DNA from: an uncultured Bacteroidales bacterium | Lineage (GTDB): Bacteria; Bacteroidota; Bacteroidia; Bacteroidales; Paludibacteraceae | Direction of reading: 5' to 3' | NCBI GenBank assembly: GCA_900319005.1 | Contig: ONMV01000020.1 | Span: 1 to 34,870, forward strand | DNA: 34,870 nucleotides | Part shown: one piece after another, positions 1-7,280 of the stretch | Numbering within the stretch: the stretch's first letter is position 1 | How the letters are laid out: every line of letters starts with the position of its first letter | Translations under genes and position numbers: made by a program | The notes under the pieces: model-generated | Databases searched by the model: none | Seen by the model: only the letters and a program-made list of their open reading frames with translations | Told to the model about the DNA's origin: nothing

Positions 1-1245
1 GTTGACGGTGTAGAGCAGATTGTTGCAAGCGAGATCGCTATATACCTTGACGCCCCAGTTGTTACACGACATGCCACTCTTGGAGAACGATCCGGCAGGG
101 AAAGTTACCTTGACGGACGCTATCTCACATTCGAACGCAGTCTTGTTAACTACATAGACCGGATTAGCCGTAGTAAGCGTAGCACTCTTACCACCCATCT
201 TAACGTAATCCCACTGTCCTCCGTTGTTTGCACCGCCGAAGACCGTCCAGTCGGTGTCATATACCCAGCTATCCGTATAAGCAGTATGATTCGCCGATTT
301 CTTGGTAAAGTCACAGACGTACGGATCGCAGTCACTACCGCCTTGTGGTTTGGCGGTCGCCGTAAACTGGGCGGTGTAGTCGGCATCCGCCGTAGCCGCC
401 ACGACAGTCGGACTCCAACCGCTGAACGTATAGGTGTAGTCGTCATCGGCAGGCTTGGTTGGCGTAGCGCTGGTATAAGACGGCATCGCGCCTTCGAGAA
501 CCAAGGTGTTCTGCAACTCCTCGCCATCCCAGTTGAGGAAGCGGATGGTATAATAGGTCGGATCGACCGGAGTGGATGATTGAGCAGGGATATACTCGAT
601 CTTGCTTACCAGCACGATACCGTTGGTGGTACTTGTATTGGCGAGATCCCAATACACTTGGATCGCATAGCCTGCGCTCCATGGTTTACCGCTTTCGGCA
701 TTGATAGTCAACTCTTGCGCGGTCTCAGCGATCGTACCACCATTGACGGTATAGAGCAGGTTCGTGCATGCAAGATCGCTATATACCTTGACGCCCCAGT
801 TGTTACACGACATGCCACTCTTGGAGAACGAACCGGCAGGGAAAGTCACTTTGACGGAGGCTATCTCACATTCGAACGCAGTCTTGTTAACTACATAGAC
901 CGGATTAGCCGTAGTAAGCGTAGCACTCTTACCACCCATCTTAACGTAATCCCATTGTCCACCGTTGTTTGCACCACCGAAGACTTCCCAATCGCTATCG
1001 TACGTCCATTTATCGTTATAGGCAGTGTGCGTAGTGGTTTTCTTGGTAAAGTCGCAGACGTACGGATCGCAGTCACTACCGCCTTGTGGTTTGGCTGTAG
1101 CAGTAAACTGGGCGGTGTAGTCGGCATTGGCAGTAGCAGCCACGATAGCCGGACTCCAACCGCTGAACGTATAGGTGTAATTGTCATCCTCCGGTTTGGT
1201 CGGCGTGGCACCCGTGTATGAAGGCATGCTGCCTTGCGCTACCTG
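1..1245 (-). CDS. C-terminal part of giant repeat-rich surface protein (out of frame with its upstream part, runs off window)
   Basis: On the minus strand one frame stays open from about 1245 to the window edge without a stop. It reads as two copies of a ~247-residue module. Each copy has a Flg_new/InlB-like piece (YTIRFLNWDGEEL, then TPTKPADDDYTYTFSGWSP, then ADYTAQF) followed by a beta-rich piece with DCDPYVCDF, FGGANNGGQWDYVKMGG and CNNWGVKVYSD. There is no start codon of its own. By similarity of the modules it continues the protein encoded upstream (1184-4882) but lies in a different frame, because part of one linker is missing near 1243. The protein is probably exported and surface exposed; its function is unknown. 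No sorting tail is visible because the gene leaves the window. The calls in other frames here are shadows of this repeat. Confidence 0.6.
1..1245 (-). repeat. Tandem 741-bp coding repeat (about 1.7 copies in window)
   Basis: The stretch starting at 2 (ttgacggtgtagagcag) recurs at 743 (ttgacggtatagagcag), and agatcgctatatacc at 32 recurs at 773. The period is therefore 741 bp, exactly 247 codons. The copies are very similar at DNA level over most of their length and differ mainly around 280-310 against 1020-1050. The period keeps the reading frame, so copy number can change without breaking the protein. Confidence 0.85.
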
Positions 1246-4200
1246 ACTGCTTGTAGTAAGTAGGCTCTTGTACCTGATTAACCTTGAAGTTTCTATTTCC
1301 AGATACATTATATTTGGTAGCAGTAGCCGTTACTTTGGTAGTGCCTTCGCCTAAACCTTGAAGGACAGCATATGCCGCATGGTAGGTGACAGAATTTAAT
1401 ACCAGTGTGCTATCATCTGCGTAGGGCACTGCCTTCACAATCGTTTCATCATTACTTTGCCACGAGATAGGCGATTGAGCTGCTGCCGGAGAGAGGTAGG
1501 CTGCTACCATATATTCCCATCCATTATCAAGAACAGGTGTCGCCGCTGTTGTGTTAATGGATTGCCATGCCGTGGTTCCGATCTTGCGTTTGTTTTTGAT
1601 CGTACTATACACCGTAACACTCGGCGTATATACATTGAGCGTACATTTCTTTACAAAGCCGCCGTCATCGGTAGTTGCAGAAACAACCACAGTCCATTTA
1701 TAACTGAGGGTTGTATCTTTAATATGGACTAAACCGTTCTCGTCCACGGTCGCAATTATCTTTGAGACGGCATCAGCCAAGTCCCAATGAATCTTTTGGT
1801 TGGCAGCGTTAGCCGGAACAACTGACGCGTGCAGTTGGATCGAATCACCAACAACGACATCCACATTGGTCTCTTGCAGCGTGATACCTGTTACGGTGAT
1901 AGGATCAGGGCTGTTTTGCAAGCCCGGATGGAAGATACGAAGAACAGGATAGCCGTCGTTGACAGCATCGTTGCGAACCCAGACGTTATCGAAGTCCCAA
2001 CCAGTATAATTGCTCATCGTCTTCATACTGAAAGTGGACGTCGCTCCTTTGGTGGTTTCCGGTTTAGCAACCAATTCCTTGTTGTAATAACTGGTAGTAC
2101 CCGACATACCCACCTTTTGGGTTTTACCGGCGTTATAGCAGTTAACCATCTTGTTGCCGCTATTATTGTAGAAGTTAAATGCACCTGCCGGATCCAGCGA
2201 GTCGCGCTGTAAATAATTGTCTTGATAAATATCAATACGGGCGTAGCAGTTTACAACAGAATCCGAAGCATTGACAAAACCGGGAAATCCACCATTATAC
2301 ACATTGTAAATACGACCTATAGCGTAGCATTGTTTGATTTCCGCTTTGGCGTAACCACCGGACAACATTCCCAAATAGTTTGCATTCTGAAAACCAGGGT
2401 AATACCACGTATGGTCATTCTTCACTCCGGGCGTATTATGCCATTGTGCATCAAGAACAGCTGCCTCGATACCTACGTTTTGGATGACAGCATCATCACC
2501 CGTAGTACCGAACAGACCTCCGATTTCTGTACCACGCATACCACCTAACTCTACGTACAGACCATAGATAACATGTCCTTGACCGTCAAATGTGCCGTTA
2601 AAGGTAACAATCTCTCCGCTGTACCCTGAACCGATAGATTTCCACGGCAGACCGTACGCGCCGCGTCCCCAGAACTGCCAATCGGTGGTGTCGCAAAGGA
2701 GAATATCGTTATCGAGCACGATAGTCTTACCTGTGAAATCACGCGGAGCTGCTGTTTGTACTGCACTGCCGCTACTCCAGTCGTAGAGACCGTTCTGCAG
2801 GGCAGCAAAACCGCGCAGTTGTGCAGCCGTCTGGATATGATAAGTGCTGGTGAACTTGTTATTGAACGGCGTGATATCTATATCTTCCCGCTCATCATTA
2901 ATCCAACGCGCATAAAGAGTCATGTCGTTTTCTACGATGTCGTTATAGAAATCAAAGATCTGCGTCAGTGCGGCGTCCTTGTACCAGCCTGAGAACAGTT
3001 GATCGTCCTTTAACGGACGAACCGGCATCTCAATACGACTGCCCGGAACCACTGTTTTGGAAACCACAGCACTACCGCCGTTACTATTAAAGGTCACCAC
3101 TACCGGTGTATAACTCGGATTCTTTGTCAGTTTCGGATAGTCACCTTCCTGCCACTCCCAGTAATCCATTTGCAGTTCCTCGTTGTGCGAATCATTCCAT
3201 TTAGAAACAGCATAGTTGAGCAGGTTGACATATTCTTTCGATTGCAAATACGCTGTAGGACGTACTCCGTTAAGATCTTCGCTACTGAAGTCATATGTAA
3301 TATTTGCTACGTTGCCATCCGTAAATACATTCTCGTTATAACCATACGCATGGCAATAACCTCCGGATTCTTCCGTAAGTCGACCGGTGAAGAGATAGTT
3401 GACAATCGTATCTTCTAATAAAGTTGCATGACTTGACCATATATTTCCTATAAGCGTTTTATGCCCATCCACTTGTGCAGACGTTGTACAGTTTAACCAC
3501 AAGCACTGACTACCATATCCTACTATTGCACCCAAAGAACAGTTTGCATCATAAGAGCCGGAAGCAGCAGAGATTTTACCGGAGGTATGACACTGTGAGA
3601 AGAGTACCTGAGGGCGGCCGATAGATGGGCTAACTCCACCTGCCAAGATACCGGACGTTCCGCATGCTACTACGTAAGCATCGGTTATACGGAGATTGCG
3701 AATAGCGACCATATTCGTAGTTCCATTATACCAACTACCTCCAATAGCGCCAAAGAAACCCTGACAAGTACGGATATTGTCAATGTACATGTTCCGGACC
3801 TCATGGAAATCTCCGTCATAGACACCGCGGAAAGCAGTTTCCACATCACCTGTGCGTTTGAAATGCGGGTGGGAGTGTACAAATCCGCCTATTGGGATCC
3901 ACTCTTCCGGCATCTGGTATTCCCATTGAGACATCGGTGCGTTGAGCGTAATATCCGCTGTCTGTTTGATATACTCACCGCAGAAATCATAGCAACCGTG
4001 ATTGATCAACCAACGGAAGTTCTCCAATTGCGTTTTATTGGAAATAAGGTACGGATTGTCTTTGGTACCTTCACCACCGGCAAAGAAGACATTGGTGTTT
4101 TTGGTGTACACTCCTGTCGGTTGCGGAAGACCGTCACGCAACTCCCATTGACTTGTACCCAAGAAAGAAGCGCAAAGATTGAGCGTGTCTACAAACGCCT

Positions 4201-4882
4201 GGCTATGCAGATAAACACTACTGCGCGCTTCACCGTAAGGACGAATATCATTAATCGTGGTGGTAGCAGACAACTCGTCATCATTGTACCAGCAGAAAGC
4301 ATCCCGACTAATTAAAGGACTCTCATAAAGCCAGGAATAATCAAAATCAAGATTGCTTAATAAAAAACTTGCTGCTAAGGATTCAGTACCTTCTGCATTA
4401 TAGATATGATGGCCGGCGGCATAGCAGTTCACAATAGTACCTGCTCCATTGAGACCCTCTAAATGCGAACCGGTATCATGCATTCCATTATAGCTCACAA
4501 ACATAGCAACAGCGGGACCATTGGAAGCATCTATATGAATCATGTCTGTTGTACTATAACTGGATTCAATCAATCCGAGGTTGATAGAACAGAAACCGGC
4601 AGAACGGTCTCCTAATGAAGTACTGATGCTTCCTGCAGACGAACATTCGCGAATAACTCCGCTCTGAAAGTTTCTTGCACAGAAACCGCTGATTACGCTT
4701 CCTCTTCCTCTACCGCCGGTAATAGTAAATGAGGCTTGGCTTTTTTTCAACCAATCCGTAATTATCCTGTACGAAACCGCAAGCTGCAACACCATAGGAA
4801 GTTCCGAAAGCATTGATGATACCTGTAGCCGTACAATTACGGATAATACCGTCATGCTGATTTTCAAAAACGAGACCTGCAC
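1184..4882 (-). CDS. Central part of giant GLUG/InlB-repeat surface protein (frame-disrupted)
   Basis: This is a 1232-codon open frame. The first ~45 codons are read out of frame; the sequence that continues the upstream N-terminal ORF begins near 4745 with KSQASFTITGGRGRG. It carries many short beta-helix-like repeats of the GLUG type (IRECSSAGSIS, NCYAAGHHIYN, QCYAIGRIYN, NCYARIDIY). There is also a Listeria-Bacteroides (InlB/Flg_new) repeat with FNSNGG and FSGWYKD, and a BIG2-like Ig domain (VTGITLQETNVDVVVGDSIQL). The last ~25 residues, after VQEPTYY, are again out of frame and end at a stop at 1184. This family architecture is typical of secreted or surface adhesin-like proteins of Bacteroidales. 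Together with 4710-5636 and 1-1245 it would make one protein of more than 1900 residues. Ligand unknown. Confidence 0.65.
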   Translation of the reverse strand: MQVSFLKISMTVLSVIVRLQVSSMLSELPMVLQLAVSYRIITDWLKKSQASFTITGGRGRGSVISGFCARNFQSGVIRECSSAGSISTSLGDRSAGFCSINLGLIESSYSTTDMIHIDASNGPAVAMFVSYNGMHDTGSHLEGLNGAGTIVNCYAAGHHIYNAEGTESLAASFLLSNLDFDYSWLYESPLISRDAFCWYNDDELSATTTINDIRPYGEARSSVYLHSQAFVDTLNLCASFLGTSQWELRDGLPQPTGVYTKNTNVFFAGGEGTKDNPYLISNKTQLENFRWLINHGCYDFCGEYIKQTADITLNAPMSQWEYQMPEEWIPIGGFVHSHPHFKRTGDVETAFRGVYDGDFHEVRNMYIDNIRTCQGFFGAIGGSWYNGTTNMVAIRNLRITDAYVVACGTSGILAGGVSPSIGRPQVLFSQCHTSGKISAASGSYDANCSLGAIVGYGSQCLWLNCTTSAQVDGHKTLIGNIWSSHATLLEDTIVNYLFTGRLTEESGGYCHAYGYNENVFTDGNVANITYDFSSEDLNGVRPTAYLQSKEYVNLLNYAVSKWNDSHNEELQMDYWEWQEGDYPKLTKNPSYTPVVVTFNSNGGSAVVSKTVVPGSRIEMPVRPLKDDQLFSGWYKDAALTQIFDFYNDIVENDMTLYARWINDEREDIDITPFNNKFTSTYHIQTAAQLRGFAALQNGLYDWSSGSAVQTAAPRDFTGKTIVLDNDILLCDTTDWQFWGRGAYGLPWKSIGSGYSGEIVTFNGTFDGQGHVIYGLYVELGGMRGTEIGGLFGTTGDDAVIQNVGIEAAVLDAQWHNTPGVKNDHTWYYPGFQNANYLGMLSGGYAKAEIKQCYAIGRIYNVYNGGFPGFVNASDSVVNCYARIDIYQDNYLQRDSLDPAGAFNFYNNSGNKMVNCYNAGKTQKVGMSGTTSYYNKELVAKPETTKGATSTFSMKTMSNYTGWDFDNVWVRNDAVNDGYPVLRIFHPGLQNSPDPITVTGITLQETNVDVVVGDSIQLHASVVPANAANQKIHWDLADAVSKIIATVDENGLVHIKDTTLSYKWTVVVSATTDDGGFVKKCTLNVYTPSVTVYSTIKNKRKIGTTAWQSINTTAATPVLDNGWEYMVAAYLSPAAAQSPISWQSNDETIVKAVPYADDSTLVLNSVTYHAAYAVLQGLGEGTTKVTATATKYNVSGNRNFKVNQVQEPTYYKQSGSARQHAFIHGCHADQTGG

Positions 4883-5636
4883 CTATGGAACTGCCTATTC
4901 CGGGAGTACTTGTAATATCCATATTGATATTGGCAGAGCAGTTCTCTATCAAACCGCCGTTAAGAGCCACCAAACCAGCTGGATCCATTGTCGCGCCTCT
5001 GAACTCACCTTGCACATGACAGTTGCGGATAACGGCATTATCCGTGGTTTTGTTTGCCAAAAAGGATGTCTTGTTTATGCCGCACAATCTGGCGTTCGCC
5101 ATATTCAGGTTCTCGACAGTACCGCCTTCCACATTGCCGAACAACGCGTTATTCATCGCATTGAAATCCAAATCACCGAGAAAGGCAGCCGGGTCAAAGA
5201 GCGGGTCACTCGGATCCCAATCATTACCCCAACCGGCACCGCCGTTATAGTACATGTTATAAATCGTGTGACCATCACCGTCGAAATGACCGCGGAAATA
5301 ATAGAGAATTGTTACCGAACCTCCCCCTGATTGAGAGTGCCTGTCTGTTCGTGCAATTGGAGCCGTCCACTCTTTCCAATTCGCTGTGTCAGGGTCGTTG
5401 AAGTTGGTGAGGTAGATGTCCGCCGTCAGTTTGATGTACTGACCTGCGAAATCCTCCTTGTCCACGTTCGTGCGTTCCGCCAGACCGGCTAACTGCTCCG
5501 CCGTACCAATCAAGTACGGGTCGGTCTGTGTACCTGAACCGCTGAACACTTTGTTACTTGTACCGTTCCAGTACGTTTGTGCCTGTACTACGACCGCCAT
5601 CAGCAGTCCTAATACGAAGAAGAGTTTCTTTTTCAT
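4710..5636 (-). CDS. N-terminal part of giant GLUG-repeat surface protein, with signal peptide
   Basis: The 308-residue frame starts with a clear signal peptide (MKKKLFFVLGLLMAVVVQAQ, cleavage likely after AQA or at Q). It continues with the segment GSGTQTDPYLIGTAEQLAGLA, typical of the start of GLUG-repeat adhesin-like proteins, and with beta-helix turns such as VENLNMANARLCG and IENCSANINMD. The frame ends in unrelated residues (KKPSLIYYYRR) right after a run of seven A on the coding strand at about 4737-4745. Dropping one A continues the protein directly into the central part (VEKSQASFTIT). So this is either a one-base indel (sequencing error, slippage or inactivating mutation) or a slippage-controlled gene. 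No TAnnTTTG promoter is visible in the 80 bp upstream. Confidence 0.75.
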   Translation of the reverse strand: MKKKLFFVLGLLMAVVVQAQTYWNGTSNKVFSGSGTQTDPYLIGTAEQLAGLAERTNVDKEDFAGQYIKLTADIYLTNFNDPDTANWKEWTAPIARTDRHSQSGGGSVTILYYFRGHFDGDGHTIYNMYYNGGAGWGNDWDPSDPLFDPAAFLGDLDFNAMNNALFGNVEGGTVENLNMANARLCGINKTSFLANKTTDNAVIRNCHVQGEFRGATMDPAGLVALNGGLIENCSANINMDITSTPGIGSSIGAGLVFENQHDGIIRNCTATGIINAFGTSYGVAACGFVQDNYGLVEKKPSLIYYYRR

Positions 5637-5697
5637 AAGCGTAAGTAAATTTAATTAGTATAATGGATTTGTAAGTAGTTTTTTCTAATATGGATAC

Positions 5698-5904
5698 GAA
5701 AAAGCGCGGGCTTTCGCTTGCTTCAATTTGATACTTTGAGGTCTTCGACTACCTTGTTAACACAAATTTATACACGGAAAACTCACGCTACCAACGTGAG
5801 CGTGCATAAACCGTACTTGTGTTAACAATGACCTTACGGTCAGATACTTAATGAAGTTGTCGAAGTTTCAAAGTATCAAGCTTTTCGGCTTATTACGCTT
5901 TTTT
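5698..5904. repeat. Large imperfect inverted repeat, ~207 bp
   Basis: Matching arms from outside in: aaaaagcg (5699-5706) with cgcttttt (5896-5903); TTGATACTTTG (5728-5738) with CAAAGTATCAA (5869-5879); CTTCGAC (5743-5749) with GTCGAAG (5859-5865); TTGTTAACACAA (5754-5765) with TTGTGTTAACAA (5817-5828). A central hairpin is formed by CTCACG (5782-5787) and CGTGAG (5795-5800). This is the main content of the 386-bp gap between the surface-protein gene and the DUF2442 gene. It could be a MITE-like remnant, a recombination site, or a long structured RNA or terminator. No coding sequence is seen inside. Confidence 0.75.
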
Positions 5905-5906
5905 TA

Positions 5907-5922
5907 GGCGCACACTTGCGCC
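5907..5922. other. Short GC hairpin beside the inverted repeat
   Basis: GGCGCA (5907-5912), loop CACT, TGCGCC (5917-5922). It directly follows a T-run (5898-5905) on the plus strand, which on the minus strand places an A-run after the hairpin. It is therefore not a standard terminator in either direction. It may belong to the neighbouring large inverted repeat. Confidence 0.4.
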
Positions 5923-6003
5923 TGTATGTCTTATCTTAATATAATATATTTTTCACCGCTTTTTTACGCTGTCGGTGAGGTCAGACCTGAGATCCGTTTA
6001 ACG

Positions 6004-6021
6004 TCATCGAGTGACGATGAT
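6004..6021 (-). terminator. Weak hairpin just downstream of the DUF2442 gene
   Basis: TCATCG and CGATGA pair around AGTGA (about 6005-6021), immediately after the DUF2442 stop. There is no clear U-tract on the minus strand, so this is only a candidate transcript end. Confidence 0.25.
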
Positions 6022-6022
6022 T

Positions 6023-6265
6023 TTATGCGGCTACTCCTATCTCATAGAGATACTCTGGGGCAAAGCCGATTTCATTAGACCAATCCACAGTAAACGGGTC
6101 TAATGTATAATTGCGGAAGTAATCCAAGTCCTGCAATTTAGTGCAAATACCTTTTTGCGCTAAAGGCCAAAAGTCCACAAGTTTAGTGGCTCCATTGTTG
6201 AACGAAAGACGCAAAACATGGTCACGGACATAATCGGCATTCGTTACTTTTAAAATAGGATTCAT
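6023..6265 (-). CDS. DUF2442 domain protein
   Basis: This 80-residue protein begins MNPILKVTNADYVRDHVLRL and contains FNNGATKLVDFWPLAQ, LQDLDYFRNY and DPFTVDWSNEIGFAPEYLYE, the usual layout of the small DUF2442 family (about 80 residues). DUF2442 genes are commonly paired with a DUF4160 gene; the pair has been suggested to act as a toxin-antitoxin-like module, but the biochemical role is not established. Here it follows the DUF4160 gene by 15 bp, presumably in one transcript, with AGGAGGT in that gap forming an unusually good Shine-Dalgarno for this group. The protein looks complete and cytoplasmic. Confidence 0.8.
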   Translation of the reverse strand: MNPILKVTNADYVRDHVLRLSFNNGATKLVDFWPLAQKGICTKLQDLDYFRNYTLDPFTVDWSNEIGFAPEYLYEIGVAA

Positions 6266-6280
6266 AATTACCTCCTTTCA

Positions 6281-6538
6281 CTATTGTAATGGATCTACTT
6301 TTATTGGTTCTTCCGACCTACCAAGCCGCTCCCAATTGGCTAATAATTCTTCTTCGTGCTGGTCAAGCCATTCATATACCATGCGCAGAGCACGACGCGG
6401 TAACGAGCCGGTTATAACGCCATCTTTAATAGTAATAATAGCTTCGTAACCTTGATATTTAACATGGAAATGAGGAGGATTATGTTCGCTCATGTACATG
6501 TAAATAGCAATTCCGTAAAATGAACTGATCTCTGGCAT
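6281..6538 (-). CDS. DUF4160 domain protein
   Basis: This is an 85-residue protein from MPEISSFYGIAIYMYMSEHN. It has the family core NPPHFHVKYQGYEAIITI and the ending LPRRALRMVYEWLDQHEEEL...NWERL. The frame is open further upstream to 6658, but I chose the ATG at 6538 because the family starts there and because the promoter at 6565-6596 would place the transcript start around 6558, downstream of the longer start. It is the upstream partner of the DUF2442 gene. Function is unproven; a toxin-antitoxin-like pair is a hypothesis from the literature on the co-occurrence, not something the sequence shows. Confidence 0.85.
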   Translation of the reverse strand: MPEISSFYGIAIYMYMSEHNPPHFHVKYQGYEAIITIKDGVITGSLPRRALRMVYEWLDQHEEELLANWERLGRSEEPIKVDPLQ

Positions 6539-6564
6539 AGTGTTGGTTATTACATTTTGCGCTG

Positions 6565-6596
6565 CAAAATTACACAAAAAAAACGACATACGCAAA
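6565..6596 (-). promoter_or_regulatory. Bacteroidota-type promoter for the DUF4160/DUF2442 pair
   Basis: On the minus strand: -33 box TTTG (6596-6593), 20-bp spacer, -7 box TAATTTTG (6572-6565). The extended -33 reads TTTGCGTATGT, as in other promoters here. Confidence 0.8.
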
Positions 6597-6708
6597 TTTA
6601 TATGCCATTTTTTTGTATTTTTGTATTTTATAACGGATTGATGCCACAAAAACATCAAAAAAACGAAAGGTTTGACAGAAAATAGTTGATTGACACGACA
6701 TTAGCGCA

Positions 6709-6744
6709 CAAAAAAAAGACATCCTCGAAAGAAGATGTCTTTTT
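6709..6744 (-). terminator. Rho-independent terminator of the tRNA cluster
   Basis: A 9-bp perfect stem, AAAGACATC (6715-6723) with GATGTCTTT (6734-6742), has a ten-base loop and, on the minus strand, a run of U from the A-run at about 6710-6717. It lies 6 bp past the 3' end of tRNA-Leu(GAG). Confidence 0.85.
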
Positions 6745-6747
6745 CAG

Positions 6748-6831
6748 TGCGCAGGATGAGACTCGAACTCACACGATCTTGCGACCACTACCCCCTCAAA
6801 GTAGCGTGTATACCAATTTCACCACCTGCGC
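6748..6831 (-). tRNA. tRNA-Leu (GAG)
   Basis: The acceptor stem is GCGCAGG with CCTGCGC (6825-6831 and 6749-6755). The D-arm has AAATTGGTATACACG, the anticodon loop is TTGAGGG with stem CTACT/GGTAG, there is a long variable arm, and the T-arm contains GTTCGAGTC. The discriminator is A and CCA is not encoded. The long variable arm and anticodon GAG make it a leucine tRNA. Last gene of the tRNA transcript. Confidence 0.95.
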
Positions 6832-6861
6832 GGAGCTGCGCGAATGCGCAGCGACTTGTTG

Positions 6862-6943
6862 TGCCCAGAACAGGACTCGAACCTGCACACCTCGCGGCAT
6901 GCGCACCTGAAACGCACGCGTCTACCAATTCCGCCATCTGGGC
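6862..6943 (-). tRNA. tRNA-Leu (CAG)
   Basis: The acceptor stem is GCCCAGA with TCTGGGC (6937-6943 and 6863-6869). The D-arm has GGCGGAATTGGTAGACGC, the anticodon loop is TTCAGGT with stem TGCGT/GCGCA, there is a long variable arm, and the T-loop is GTTCGAGTC. The discriminator is A and CCA is not encoded. It is the middle gene of the cluster. Confidence 0.95.
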
Positions 6944-7086
6944 GCGCGCTTGCATCAATACTTCGCGTGACTCGCGGCAAGCCGCTCGATTACGCCTACG
7001 TATTGTGCTACGCTTTTTCGGTCTGCAAAACTGCGTTTTACATCCCGAGGTTTACCGGACCCTATTGCCTAACGGCAAAAAAAAAG

Positions 7087-7159
7087 AGCGGAAAACGAGA
7101 CTCGAACTCGCGACCCCAACCTTGGCAAGGTTGTGCTCTACCAACTGAGCTATTTCCGC
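7087..7159 (-). tRNA. tRNA-Gly (GCC)
   Basis: The acceptor stem is GCGGAAA with a matching strand at 7088-7094 (one wobble pair). The D-arm is TAGCTCAGTTGGTAGAGC, the anticodon arm is AACCT TGCC AAGGTT with anticodon GCC, and the T-arm is CGAGTTCGAGTCTCG. The discriminator is U, usual for glycine. First gene after the promoter at 7217-7248. The 143 bp between this gene and tRNA-Leu(CAG) contain no gene I can recognise. Confidence 0.95.
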
Positions 7160-7216
7160 ATACTTTCTTTACTCCAAAAACTTAGATCATTTCGCTTTGT
7201 TTTTCAAAAGCGGGTG

Positions 7217-7248
7217 CAAAGGTACTGCTTTTTTTTGATATACGCAAA
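7217..7248 (-). promoter_or_regulatory. Promoter of the tRNA cluster
   Basis: Minus strand: TTTG (7248-7245), 20 bp, TACCTTTG (7224-7217). The extended -33 reads TTTGCGTATAT and the spacer ends AAAAGCAG, as at the ttcA and rpmH promoters. Confidence 0.85.
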
Positions 7249-7280
7249 TTTTTTGGCAAAAAAATGCAAAAAAAATGCAT

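Noticed and set aside
4737-4745. A programmed -1 ribosomal frameshift at A AAA AAG in the giant surface gene
   Set aside because: The heptamer fits the -1 pattern, but the continuation lies in the +1 (or -2) frame: removing one A restores it, while a -1 shift does not.
7060-7080. TTGCC-TAAC-GGCAA hairpin between tRNA genes as a terminator
   Set aside because: On the transcribed minus strand it is not followed by a U-run, and it lies within the tRNA cluster upstream of two further tRNAs.
6735-7185. Several open frames of 74-137 codons on the plus strand
   Set aside because: They cross three tRNA genes and their spacers; such frames read through tRNAs are common false calls.
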